A stretch of 35,837 nucleotides of DNA, taken from positions 1 to 35,837 of the forward strand of contig JAGWBM010000004.1 in NCBI GenBank assembly GCA_021295895.1, given 5' to 3'. Positions 7,978 to 15,401 of this stretch are shown piece by piece (within the stretch, counting starts at the first letter, position 1; each line of letters opens with the position of its first letter). This DNA comes from Pseudomonadales bacterium. GTDB taxonomy: Bacteria > Pseudomonadota > Gammaproteobacteria > Pseudomonadales > Azotimanducaceae. Both the position numbers and the translations under genes were made by a program. A model generated the notes under the pieces. It saw nothing but the letters and a program-made list of their open reading frames with translations, was not told where the DNA came from and did not search any database.

Positions 7978-8987
7978 GACAGGGCCGTCGCCGCATCCAC
8001 AACGTGGCGGATATCGTCGTCGTCGATTCCCAGGTGTACCACCCATCGACTTCCGGAGACCCGCACACCGGCCCGTCCCATGTGCGCGACCATGGCGGCC
8101 GGGTCGACACCGCCAACGAATACCATGTTGGTGTGCTGTTCGGCTTTGAGGCCGTTGTCTCTCAGACTCCGTGCGAGCATCTTGGCTCGCCGGTGGTCAT
8201 CCCCGAGTCGTTCGACGTGGTGGGTCAGGGCATAGAGACCCGCGGCGGCCAACACACCGGCCTGGCGCATACCCCCTCCCAATACCTTGCGCCAACGCCG
8301 GGCGGCTTTCACGAAGTCCGCACTACCACAGAGAACCGAGCCCGCAGGCGCCCCAAGCCCTTTCGACAGACAGACCGACACCGAGTCGCAGGTCTGTCCG
8401 AAGTCCCCGGGCGAACAGCCCAGCGCCTCGACCGCGTTGAACAGTCGCGCCCCATCGAGGTGGACCTTCAGGCCATGTTGGTCGGCAAATTCCCTTACGC
8501 CCACGAAGTAGGCCGGATCGACGGCTTTCCCTCCTTGGGTGTTCTCGAGGCAAATCAGTTTCGTCTTGGCGAAGTGGTAGTCGTCCGGCTTGATCGCTGC
8601 CGCGACATCGTCAAGGTCCAACGTACCGTCGTCCTGGAAGGGTAGGGGTTGCGGCTGGATACCACCGAAAACTGCGGCACCACCGCCTTCGAAGCGGTAG
8701 GTGTGCGCATCCTGTCCCGCGATGTACTCGTCGCCCCGACCGCAGTGGGTGAGTAGTGCGGCGAGATTGGACTGGGTGCCGCTGGGCACGAACAGGCCCG
8801 CCTCAAGCCCCAACAGCCTCGCGCACGTGGTCTCGAGACGATTCGCGGTGGGGTCTTCGCCGTAGACGTCATCGCCCACTTCTGCAGAGACCATGGCGGC
8901 GCGCATGCCGGAAGAGGGTTTCGTGACGGTATCCGACCGAAGGTCTACTCGGCGACCGCCTCCGGGCGAGCCGGCATTGTCACTCAT
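7974..8987 (-). CDS. ltaE: Low-specificity L-threonine aldolase
   Basis: 337 residues. This PLP enzyme splits L-threonine or allo-threonine into glycine and acetaldehyde. It begins with VDLRSDTVTKPS, typical of the family. It has EVGDDVYGEDPT, a PSGTQSNLAAL phosphate-binding region, HLDGARLFNA with the PLP-contacting Asp and Arg, and LSKGLGAPAG with the Schiff-base lysine at about residue 209. The start ATG follows an AGGGG ribosome-binding sequence. It lies 43 bases after exbD, and its stop overlaps the broken hydrolase gene by GTGA. Length and motifs are complete, so it should be active in glycine or threonine metabolism. Confidence 0.93.
   Translation of the reverse strand: MSDNAGSPGGGRRVDLRSDTVTKPSSGMRAAMVSAEVGDDVYGEDPTANRLETTCARLLGLEAGLFVPSGTQSNLAALLTHCGRGDEYIAGQDAHTYRFEGGGAAVFGGIQPQPLPFQDDGTLDLDDVAAAIKPDDYHFAKTKLICLENTQGGKAVDPAYFVGVREFADQHGLKVHLDGARLFNAVEALGCSPGDFGQTCDSVSVCLSKGLGAPAGSVLCGSADFVKAARRWRKVLGGGMRQAGVLAAAGLYALTHHVERLGDDHRRAKMLARSLRDNGLKAEQHTNMVFVGGVDPAAMVAHMGRAGVRVSGSRWVVHLGIDDDDIRHVVDAATALS
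8640..8647 (+). promoter_or_regulatory. KOPS octamer GGGNAGGG pointing right, towards dif
   Basis: GGGTAGGG on the plus strand inside ltaE. It matches the FtsK-orienting polar sequence and points to the dif site at 17234. Confidence 0.5.
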
Positions 8988-9030
8988 GGTGGCACCCCTC
9001 TCCCTGGCGCCAATGTGCGGTGACTAGCGG

Positions 9031-9438
9031 TCAGGAACTCGCTGCGAGCGAGACGTTGTACACCCCGGCCTGGCGAGCGGAATCCATGATCTGGATCATC
9101 GTGTCGGTCTTCGAATCCGGGTGAGGCTGGATGATCACCGGCGCCTCGGGATTCTCCGCATGCATGCGCTCGATGTTCGCGCGCACCGCCCGGATATCCA
9201 CATCCCGTTGGGAAATAATGATCCGGTCTCGGCTGGTGATACGAACGACGATGGACTTCTTGTCCGGGTCCACGGTCTTGGGCTTGTCATCCTCGGGCTG
9301 GTTCACGTCAAGACCGATCTCCTTGACGAAAGTCGCGGTAACGATGAAGAAGATCAACATGATGAACACGACGTCCAGCATGGGCGTCAGGTTGATCTTG
9401 CTATCGTCGCCCTCGCGGCGCAACCTCAGACGGCGCAT
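9031..9438 (-). CDS. exbD: ExbD/TolR-type biopolymer transport protein
   Basis: 135 residues with one N-terminal membrane helix (LTPMLDVVFIMLIFFIVTATF) carrying the essential proton-path Asp at residue 22, followed by a periplasmic domain (VRITSRDRIIISQRDVDI, then PVIIQPHPDSKTDTMIQIMD). ExbD and TolR assemble inside an ExbB/TolQ pentamer to turn proton motive force into mechanical work at the outer membrane, usually through TonB. No exbB or tonB lies beside it: ltaE is downstream and a divergent BON lipoprotein is upstream. The ExbB partner must therefore be encoded elsewhere. ExbD is a better name than TolR because no Tol-Pal gene is present. Confidence 0.88.
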   Translation of the reverse strand: MRRLRLRREGDDSKINLTPMLDVVFIMLIFFIVTATFVKEIGLDVNQPEDDKPKTVDPDKKSIVVRITSRDRIIISQRDVDIRAVRANIERMHAENPEAPVIIQPHPDSKTDTMIQIMDSARQAGVYNVSLAASS

Positions 9439-9441
9439 TGG

Positions 9442-9449
9442 CCCTCCCC
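9442..9449 (-). promoter_or_regulatory. KOPS-like octamer in the opposite orientation
   Basis: CCCTCCCC on the plus strand, which is GGGGAGGG on the minus strand and points away from dif. It lies in the exbD/BON spacer and is the only discordant copy found by eye. Confidence 0.4.
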
Positions 9450-9599
9450 AGCGCTTTGGTCACCGTGGTCGGCCGCAGTGTAGCGCAACTCCATTGGGCA
9501 CTCCACAAGCCATCTGTCGCCAAACACCGGCTAGACCGGTTGTGCCGAAACGGCGATATCGGCAGACTTCGCCACAGTTCTGGCCGAACGACGCGCCAC

Positions 9600-9944
9600 A
9601 TGGGAATCCGTCACGAACGCCCCTTGAGACCGATTCTGGTATTCGCCATTGCCATGTTAATCCCGGTTGGGTCGATGCTTGGGGGGTGCGAGAACTACCT
9701 GGAGGACTCCACGGCACGGACCGCCGGCGAGTTTATCGACGACGCAACCATCCAACTGATCGTAAAGCGAAGACTGATCGCGGCACGGGATGTCCGGGGC
9801 ATGCGCATCAACGTCGAGGTCAACAAGGGAATCGTGACCTTGATCGGCAAGGTTCGCACCGAAGACGAACGCAAACGGGTCCTCGAGATTGCGGCCGGGG
9901 TACCCAACGTCGCCAAGGTCGTGGATCAGCTAGAACTGCCGTGA
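9600..9944 (+). CDS. BON-domain lipoprotein (OsmY-like)
   Basis: 114 residues from the ATG at 9600. A lipoprotein signal peptide is present: basic start, hydrophobic VFAIAMLIPVGSM and a lipobox ending LGGC with the acylated Cys at residue 30. The rest is a single BON domain (FIDDATIQLIVKRRLIA, VEVNKGIVTLIGKVRTEDERKRVLEIAAGVPNV). BON domains bind phospholipid and are found in OsmY and DolP, envelope-integrity proteins of the periplasm and outer membrane. DolP has two BON domains, so this single-domain form is closer to a short OsmY-like protein. It is divergent from exbD and convergent with the CoA-transferase gene. Confidence 0.82.
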   Translation: MGIRHERPLRPILVFAIAMLIPVGSMLGGCENYLEDSTARTAGEFIDDATIQLIVKRRLIAARDVRGMRINVEVNKGIVTLIGKVRTEDERKRVLEIAAGVPNVAKVVDQLELP

Positions 9945-10111
9945 CTTTCGGTTATGCACACCTCGGCCACGGCGACGGCGCGTAGAGGATTCGAACGAAG
10001 GCGGGATTGTATTTAAGTAAGCGCTATAACTATTTGATTGGCAACAAGCACTTATTCCATGACCTTCCAAACGGGATTCATACACCTACATTGAAGGTTA
10101 TGTGACGGATT

Positions 10112-10132
10112 TCATCCACAAAGTTATCCACA
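10112..10132 (+). promoter_or_regulatory. Pair of DnaA-box-like 9-mers in an AT-rich convergent spacer
   Basis: A consensus DnaA box TTATCCACA at 10124-10132 is preceded three bases earlier by TCATCCACA (10112-10120), one base from consensus and in the same direction. They lie at the edge of an unusually AT-rich stretch (about 10003-10130) in the 237-bp spacer between the BON lipoprotein and the CoA-transferase. No other gene or RNA is visible in the spacer. Confidence 0.45.
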
Positions 10133-10181
10133 GGGCTGAGACCAGTCCCCGGGTAGCGATGAACTCGGCGACCTGGTCGTC

Positions 10182-11363
10182 TCAAATCACACGCCTGCTA
10201 CGGAAGTCCGATATGTTGCCGGCGTCGTAGCCCAGTTCCTCGAGAATCTCCTCGGTGTGCTCTCCGAGCGTCGGCGCACGCCGCCGGATGCCCGTATCCG
10301 CCATCGAGAAGTCGACCGGCATGCGCCCGACGGGGGCCGGTCGGGGTAAGCCGGGGTAGTCGACGGGCTCCAGGAAACCCCGCGCCACGACCTGCTCGTT
10401 GACCAGCGTCTCGGCGGGGGTGAGCACCTCGCCGCAGGGTATCCGGGCATCGGCCAGGAGGGCCATGGCCTCGGCGGTTGACCGCTCGGCCGTCCATCGG
10501 CCCATCCGTTCGCTGATATCCGCGGCGTTGTCGCCCCGGGTCTCGTCCGTCGCGTAGCGCGGGTCGGTGAGCCAATGCGCCTCGCCCATGAGCTTCGCCC
10601 AACGCTCGAACAGCGGGTTGCCGACGACTTGGACCAAGATCCAACCGTCCGTCGTGCGGAACACATCGATCGGCGCCGCGGTTTGACCCCGATTGCCCGT
10701 CGCCGCGCGGTTGTTGTCGAGAATCGACTGCTCAATCAACGTGCCATTGGCTACCGTGAGGGCAGAAGCCAACAGGCAACCTTGCACATGCTGACCTTCG
10801 CCGGTATTCATGCGGTGGATAATCGCCGCGAGCGTGGCCATCGTGTTCAGGGACGCCGTGGTGTAGTCCACGTAGGGGAAGTAGTTCTTCATCGGCTCGT
10901 TTTCGTAGCCGGTGAGATGCATGTTGCCCGACATGGCTTGAGCCACGCCGTCGAATCCAACGCGATTGCCGTAGGGGCCGCCGACCCCGAATGCCGTCGT
11001 GGTCGTGAGGATGATGTCCGGCTTCACCGCGGTCAGGCTGGCGTAGTCGAGGCCCATGGATTCAAGGGTATCGGGAGGCAGGTTGGCGATTACGACATCG
11101 GCGGTGGCGACGAGCCGACGCAGGATGTCCTGACCGCCAGGCTTGCGCGGATTCAACGTCATACCCCGTTTGTTGCGGTTCAGCGCCATGAATCCGCTGC
11201 CTTGTTTGTCGTCCGTGACCGGGGCGGTGTAGCGGTCCTCGCTGCCGTCCACCTTTTCGATCCGAATCACGTCGGCGCCCAAGTCGCCGAGCAGGGCGCC
11301 GCAGAAGGGCCCTGCGATATAGCGACCGAAGTCGAGGACCCGAAGGTCTTGCAGAATGGTCAT
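10182..11363 (-). CDS. CaiB/BaiF family class III CoA-transferase
   Basis: 393 residues. Class III transferases move CoA between an acyl-CoA donor such as succinyl-CoA and a carboxylic acid. The protein opens with LRVLDFGRYIAGPFCGALLGDLGADVI, typical of the family, followed by NRNKRGMTLN. The catalytic Asp is at residue 166 (YVDYTTAS), matching formyl-CoA transferase Asp169. The C-terminal part has PCGEVLTPAETLVNEQVVARGF and ends in a TLGEHTEEIL segment. It starts 30 bases after tctA and is the last gene of the SMP-30/TctCBA operon. Position suggests it activates the acid brought in by the transporter; the exact acid is not shown by the sequence. Confidence 0.9.
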   Translation of the reverse strand: MTILQDLRVLDFGRYIAGPFCGALLGDLGADVIRIEKVDGSEDRYTAPVTDDKQGSGFMALNRNKRGMTLNPRKPGGQDILRRLVATADVVIANLPPDTLESMGLDYASLTAVKPDIILTTTTAFGVGGPYGNRVGFDGVAQAMSGNMHLTGYENEPMKNYFPYVDYTTASLNTMATLAAIIHRMNTGEGQHVQGCLLASALTVANGTLIEQSILDNNRAATGNRGQTAAPIDVFRTTDGWILVQVVGNPLFERWAKLMGEAHWLTDPRYATDETRGDNAADISERMGRWTAERSTAEAMALLADARIPCGEVLTPAETLVNEQVVARGFLEPVDYPGLPRPAPVGRMPVDFSMADTGIRRRAPTLGEHTEEILEELGYDAGNISDFRSRRVI

Positions 11364-11393
11364 GCTATTCCGAAGCTCACGCGAAACCGCGCA

Positions 11394-12887
11394 TTATGCA
11401 GCGGAATCATCCCGCCTGCGGCGGTGCCGTTCGCGAAGGAGGCGCAGCAACGGGGCGGCCCAAATCGCGATGCACAACACCAGTAGAACCACGCTCACCG
11501 GGCGTTCGAGGAACAAGCCCGGCGAACCATCGGCCAGCGTGATCGTGCGACGCAGGTTCTCCTCGAGCATCCCGCTCAGGATGAAGCCGAGGAGCAGGGG
11601 AGCGAGCGGGAATCCCGCCAGGCGCAAGGCCAACCCGGCCAGCGCGAAGGCCAGCATCAGGTACACATCGAAACTGTTGAGGGAGGTCAGGTAGACCCCA
11701 AGCAGGGAAAAGGCGATGACGCACGGCACGAGCACGCGGCGTCGTAGATAGATGATCCGCGACAGGTAGGGAATCAACGGCAGGTTGAGGCCGAGCAGCA
11801 CCAGGTTGCCGATGTACATGGACACGATGACGCCCCAGAACATCGCGGGCTCGACTTCAAGAAGCCGGGGGCCTGGCTGAATGCCGTAACTCAGCATCAC
11901 GCCAAGCAGGACGGCGGTGGTACCGGAACCGGGAATCCCAAGGGTCAGCAAGGGCACGAAGGACCCCGTGCAGGCGGCGTTGTTCGCCGACTCCGGGGCA
12001 GCGACGCCACGCGCGGCATCGGCGTCGTCGTCGCGCCGGAAGCGTTTCTGAACCTCGTAGGCGAAAAAGCTCGCCAGCGTCGCCCCGGCCCCCGGCAATA
12101 CGCCGACCAGGAAGCCGAGGCCGGAACTACGCGCCACCGTCGGAACGACAGCCTTGGCGTCGCCGGGTTGAAGCCGCGCGTGGGCAAGTCCCGATCGGGG
12201 CAGTTCCGGACCACCTGCGAGCACCATTCGGAACGCCTCGGCCAAGGCGAACGTAGCCATGGCTACGAGGACGAAACTCAGACCGTCCGCCAGGTCCAGA
12301 CGCCCGAACGTAAAGCGCTGCACACCCGCCGACTGGTCGGTGCCTACCGTGCCGAGCATGAGGCCCACCACCGCCGCCGCCAGTGATCGCAGGACCTGGC
12401 CCCGTTCCGCGAAGGCGGCGATCGACGACAACGCGAATACCAGCGTCAACGTGTACTCGGGGGACTGGAACTCCGTGGCCAGCAAGGCGAGGGTAGGGGC
12501 GAACAGGAGCAGGGCGACGGCACCCACCGTTCCACCGGCAAAGGATGCGTAGGCGGCCAGCGCAAGTGCCCGTCCGGCCTGGCCTCGCCGAGCCATCGGG
12601 TAGCCGTCGAACGACGTCGCCACGGTGGACGCGACGCCGGGTGCATTGATTAGGATCGATGAGGTCGAACCGCCGAAGACGGCCCCGTAGTAGACGCCCG
12701 CCATCATGATGAGGCCGGCGGCCGGATCCAGTGAATAGCTCACCGGAATCATCAGCGCGATGGCGGTGATCGGACCCAACCCCGGCATCATTCCGATAAA
12801 GGTTCCCGCCAGGCAACCGGCGACGACCCATGCCAGGTTGGCGGGCTGGAAAGCCGTGCCGAAGCCGGTCGCGATTCCTTCCCACAT
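11394..12887 (-). CDS. tctA: Tripartite tricarboxylate transporter, large membrane subunit TctA
   Basis: 497 residues with about a dozen membrane helices. TctA is the large channel subunit of TTT transporters, which import carboxylates captured by a periplasmic TctC protein. Family landmarks include the N-terminal GTFIGMMPGLGPITAIALMIP, the YYGAVFGGSTSSILINAPG segment, a second PG-rich motif GVLPGAGATLASFFAYEVQKR, and LLTLGIPGSGTTAVLLG. All are intact, and the length is usual (about 500). The gap to tctB is only 3 bases and to the CoA-transferase 30 bases, so one transcript is likely. Confidence 0.93.
   Translation of the reverse strand: MWEGIATGFGTAFQPANLAWVVAGCLAGTFIGMMPGLGPITAIALMIPVSYSLDPAAGLIMMAGVYYGAVFGGSTSSILINAPGVASTVATSFDGYPMARRGQAGRALALAAYASFAGGTVGAVALLLFAPTLALLATEFQSPEYTLTLVFALSSIAAFAERGQVLRSLAAAVVGLMLGTVGTDQSAGVQRFTFGRLDLADGLSFVLVAMATFALAEAFRMVLAGGPELPRSGLAHARLQPGDAKAVVPTVARSSGLGFLVGVLPGAGATLASFFAYEVQKRFRRDDDADAARGVAAPESANNAACTGSFVPLLTLGIPGSGTTAVLLGVMLSYGIQPGPRLLEVEPAMFWGVIVSMYIGNLVLLGLNLPLIPYLSRIIYLRRRVLVPCVIAFSLLGVYLTSLNSFDVYLMLAFALAGLALRLAGFPLAPLLLGFILSGMLEENLRRTITLADGSPGLFLERPVSVVLLVLCIAIWAAPLLRLLRERHRRRRDDSAA
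12491..12498 (+). promoter_or_regulatory. KOPS octamer GGGNAGGG pointing right, towards dif
   Basis: GGGTAGGG on the plus strand, opposite the coding strand of tctA. It points to dif. Confidence 0.5.
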
Positions 12888-12890
12888 CGG

Positions 12891-13337
12891 TCAGGAGAAC
12901 CAGCGTCCGGGGTCGATGTAGACGTCGAGGACCACGGTGATCAGCAACCACGCCAATCCCGCAGTGGCGACTGGCGCCAATACAAGCACCCAGGGGCGAC
13001 GTTCGCCGGCAATGAGCAGGCCGGCAACCAGGAGGGCAGCCAGCGAAGTCCACAATCCGGCCCAGGGGATCAACACCCCGAATCCGGTGATCGCTAGCGC
13101 ATGCAGCGCCAGCACCCGCCAACGGCCAAATGGAATCCGAGTCGCCTCGGCATCCGGCGTCAACGGCCGAGCCGCGAGCCCGAGCGAGATCGCCAACAGC
13201 ACGACGCCATATATCAACGGCAGGGTGCGCGCATTGATCGCTTCCGCCGCCGACCACGGGTCGAGGGGAATCGTGAATGTCTGCCAGAGGTATGCCACCG
13301 CGAACGCCGCGAGACATATCGGCGCAAGCCGTGTCAC
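12891..13337 (-). CDS. tctB: Tripartite tricarboxylate transporter, small membrane subunit TctB
   Basis: 148 residues starting at a GTG that overlaps the tctC stop as GTGA, which indicates translational coupling and fixes the start. Four hydrophobic helices are visible: LAPICLAAFAVAYLWQ, LPLIYGVVLLAISLGLA, VLALHALAITGFGVLIPWAG, and the C-terminal pair around LVLAPVATAGLAWLLITVVL. This four-helix layout and the size are typical of TctB, the poorly conserved small subunit that pairs with TctA in the inner membrane. Identification rests mainly on topology and position between tctC and tctA. Confidence 0.88.
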   Translation of the reverse strand: MTRLAPICLAAFAVAYLWQTFTIPLDPWSAAEAINARTLPLIYGVVLLAISLGLAARPLTPDAEATRIPFGRWRVLALHALAITGFGVLIPWAGLWTSLAALLVAGLLIAGERRPWVLVLAPVATAGLAWLLITVVLDVYIDPGRWFS

Positions 13338-14305
13338 TCCTCGTCGGTCCCCACGAATCCGATGTCGATCATGACCTCCTTGAGTTGCCGCTCCTGGGCA
13401 TCGAGATAGGCGACGAAGGAAGGACCCTCGGCATTCAACGAGTCCCAGCCCCGGCGCTCCAGGGTGGCCTGCCAAGCCGGGGACGCTTGCATACTCGCGA
13501 GCCGTTCCAAGTGGCCTGCGAGGATCTCGGCCGGCATCCCCGGGGGGCCGAACAGCCCCCGCCAATTGGCGAACACCAGTGGGTAGCCCAACTCCTTGAA
13601 CGTGGGCGCATCGGCGATCGCGCCGACACGCTCCGGCGCAGTCACCGCCAACACCCGGACCTGTCCCGCCTCGATGAACGCCATGGTCTCGCCGAGACCG
13701 GTGGACAGCAGGTCGACCTCGCCGCCGAGCAGCGCGAGCATGGCCTTGCCGCCACCATCGTACGGCAGGTAACGCACGGCCCGCGGGTCGACTTGCACGA
13801 GGCGCAGCGCCATCGCGAGAACGATGTGGTCCAGACTGCCACGTGCAGAGCCGCCGCCCACCGCGAAGGCACGGGGGTTCCGGGCGAGTTCCGCCACCAC
13901 GGTCTGCCACGTCGTTCTCGGATCGCCGGCGCGAACTGCCAATACGCCGTAGTCGGCAATGACCCCGGCGACGGGAGTCAGATCCCGGAAACTGTAGGGG
14001 AAGAGACCTTGCAGGCTACGGACCAGCAACGGCGTCGAATTCACTAACAGCGGCGTCTCGAACCGGTCGGCGTTGTCGAGAAAATAGGCCATGGCGCGCC
14101 CACCGCCGCCGCCGGAGACGTTCTCGAACGACACCTGCTCCACGAGGTCCAGTTCGACGAGTACCCGACCGACTTCCCGGGCCGTACCATCGAGACCGCC
14201 GCCCGGCCCGGCGGGTATCACGACGTGCAGGCGTTCGGACGCGGTTGCCGTGCAGGCCGCGACCGTCAGCCAGGACGCCAATCGCGCCCATGTTTGGTTT
14301 GGCAT
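13334..14305 (-). CDS. tctC: Tripartite tricarboxylate transporter substrate-binding protein TctC
   Basis: 323 residues. A signal peptide (WARLASWLTVAACTATA) leads to a Bug/TctC periplasmic binding domain starting at LHVVIPAGPGGGLDGTAREVG. In this family that loop after the first strand contacts the carboxylate. Further family segments are VAGVIADYGVLAVRAGDPRTT, VGGGSARGSLDHIV, the YDGGGKAMLALLGGEVDLLSTG ligand-closing region, and FGPPGMPAEIL near the end. The Asp in GGGLD is where many TctC proteins contact ligand through water, compatible with a di- or tricarboxylate. The cysteine in AAC could make it a lipoprotein, but the lipobox is weak. It starts 4 bases after the SMP-30 gene. Confidence 0.92.
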   Translation of the reverse strand: MPNQTWARLASWLTVAACTATASERLHVVIPAGPGGGLDGTAREVGRVLVELDLVEQVSFENVSGGGGGRAMAYFLDNADRFETPLLVNSTPLLVRSLQGLFPYSFRDLTPVAGVIADYGVLAVRAGDPRTTWQTVVAELARNPRAFAVGGGSARGSLDHIVLAMALRLVQVDPRAVRYLPYDGGGKAMLALLGGEVDLLSTGLGETMAFIEAGQVRVLAVTAPERVGAIADAPTFKELGYPLVFANWRGLFGPPGMPAEILAGHLERLASMQASPAWQATLERRGWDSLNAEGPSFVAYLDAQERQLKEVMIDIGFVGTDEE

Positions 14306-14309
14306 CGCG

Positions 14310-15224
14310 CTATTTGTTGAGGAAGTTCAAGGGCAAACCCGGTGTTTCCCAGGGAATCGAGACAAGCTGCCCCGTGGAGGACAGCGTCACATACGCCGTT
14401 TGAAGATCTTCGCCGCCGAAACAGATGTTCGTCGTGATCCGATCCGGCATGGGCACGAATCCCGGATCGCCGCCGGTCGGCGAGAGCACCGTAATGCCGC
14501 CGTCGAGGATGGTGGCCACACAGACGTTGCCCGCCGCATCCACTGCCAGGGAATCGAACAGGAAGTAGCCCTCCCTGCCGCGCACCAGGCGGCCGCCGTC
14601 GGGCCGATCTGCCCGCTCGCCCAACAACCGACCGGGTGCCGCCAGGGGAAACGCCCAAAGCCGGCCCGTGGGCGTCTCCGCGACGTAGAGTTCGTCCTCG
14701 TCGGGCGAGAGCCCGATGCCGTTCGGGGCCTCCAGGGGGAAAATGACTTCCTCGATGAACGAACCATCTGTCCTCGCGTAGAACACGCCGGTACGGTCCC
14801 GCTGCCGTGCCCGGGTCTTGCCGTGGTCGGTGAACCAGAAACCGCCGCTGGCATCGAAGACGATGTCGTTGGGACCGCACAGGCGCACGCCGCCGGCCGC
14901 TTCGTAGAGCACCTCGACGACACCCGTGTCGAGGTCGACCCGCTCGATTCGACCGGTTCGGTAGTCTCCCGCCTGATCGCCGGGATAGATCCGCCCCCGG
15001 CGTTCGGTCCACTCGAAGCCGCCGTTGTTGCAGATGTAGCACTTGCCGTCGGGTCCGATGGCGGCACCGTTGGGACCGCCACCCGGCTCCGCAACGACTT
15101 CGACCTTGCCGTCCGGCATCACCCTCGACAACGTGCCCCGGGCGATCTCGACCACGAGCACGGATCCGTCGGGCATGGCGACGGGACCTTCCGGGAACTT
15201 GAGCCCGGTCGTAACGATTTCCAC
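14310..15224 (-). CDS. SMP-30/gluconolactonase family lactone hydrolase
   Basis: 304 residues with a six-bladed beta-propeller repeat pattern. The family hydrolyses sugar lactones or similar esters using a bound divalent cation. The expected metal ligands are visible: Glu12 (FPEGP), Asn119 (GPNDIVFD) and an Asp near 225 (FDSLAVDAAGN). EAPNGIGLSPDEDELYVAET is the classic SMP-30 blade motif. There is no signal peptide, so it acts in the cytoplasm. It is the first gene of the operon with tctCBA and the CoA-transferase, and diverges from the acyl-CoA dehydrogenase across a 177-bp spacer. A role in opening a lactone form of the transported acid is plausible but inferred from context. Confidence 0.88.
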   Translation of the reverse strand: MEIVTTGLKFPEGPVAMPDGSVLVVEIARGTLSRVMPDGKVEVVAEPGGGPNGAAIGPDGKCYICNNGGFEWTERRGRIYPGDQAGDYRTGRIERVDLDTGVVEVLYEAAGGVRLCGPNDIVFDASGGFWFTDHGKTRARQRDRTGVFYARTDGSFIEEVIFPLEAPNGIGLSPDEDELYVAETPTGRLWAFPLAAPGRLLGERADRPDGGRLVRGREGYFLFDSLAVDAAGNVCVATILDGGITVLSPTGGDPGFVPMPDRITTNICFGGEDLQTAYVTLSSTGQLVSIPWETPGLPLNFLNK

Positions 15225-15401
15225 GGCGAAGTTCCTCCGGTTGGCGGAGCGGGACCCAGCGAAGACGCATTACAGCACAAGAAAATATCGACCTGACAGC
15301 TTCCACCAAGCGACGCCCGGGCTCGGGCCCGGTGGAAACGCGGCTTTCCGGGACACTCACGTCCGATAGAATCTCACGGCCGCATACGGACTGGAGCCCG
15401 A

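Noticed and set aside
10003..10132. Origin of replication
   Set aside because: Only two boxes, no dnaA, dnaN, gidA or par genes nearby, and dif lies 7 kb away, so this is the terminus side of the chromosome.
12891..13910. Long 339-residue reading of the TctB frame
   Set aside because: The upstream half overlaps tctC out of frame; TctB similarity begins at the GTG at 13337.
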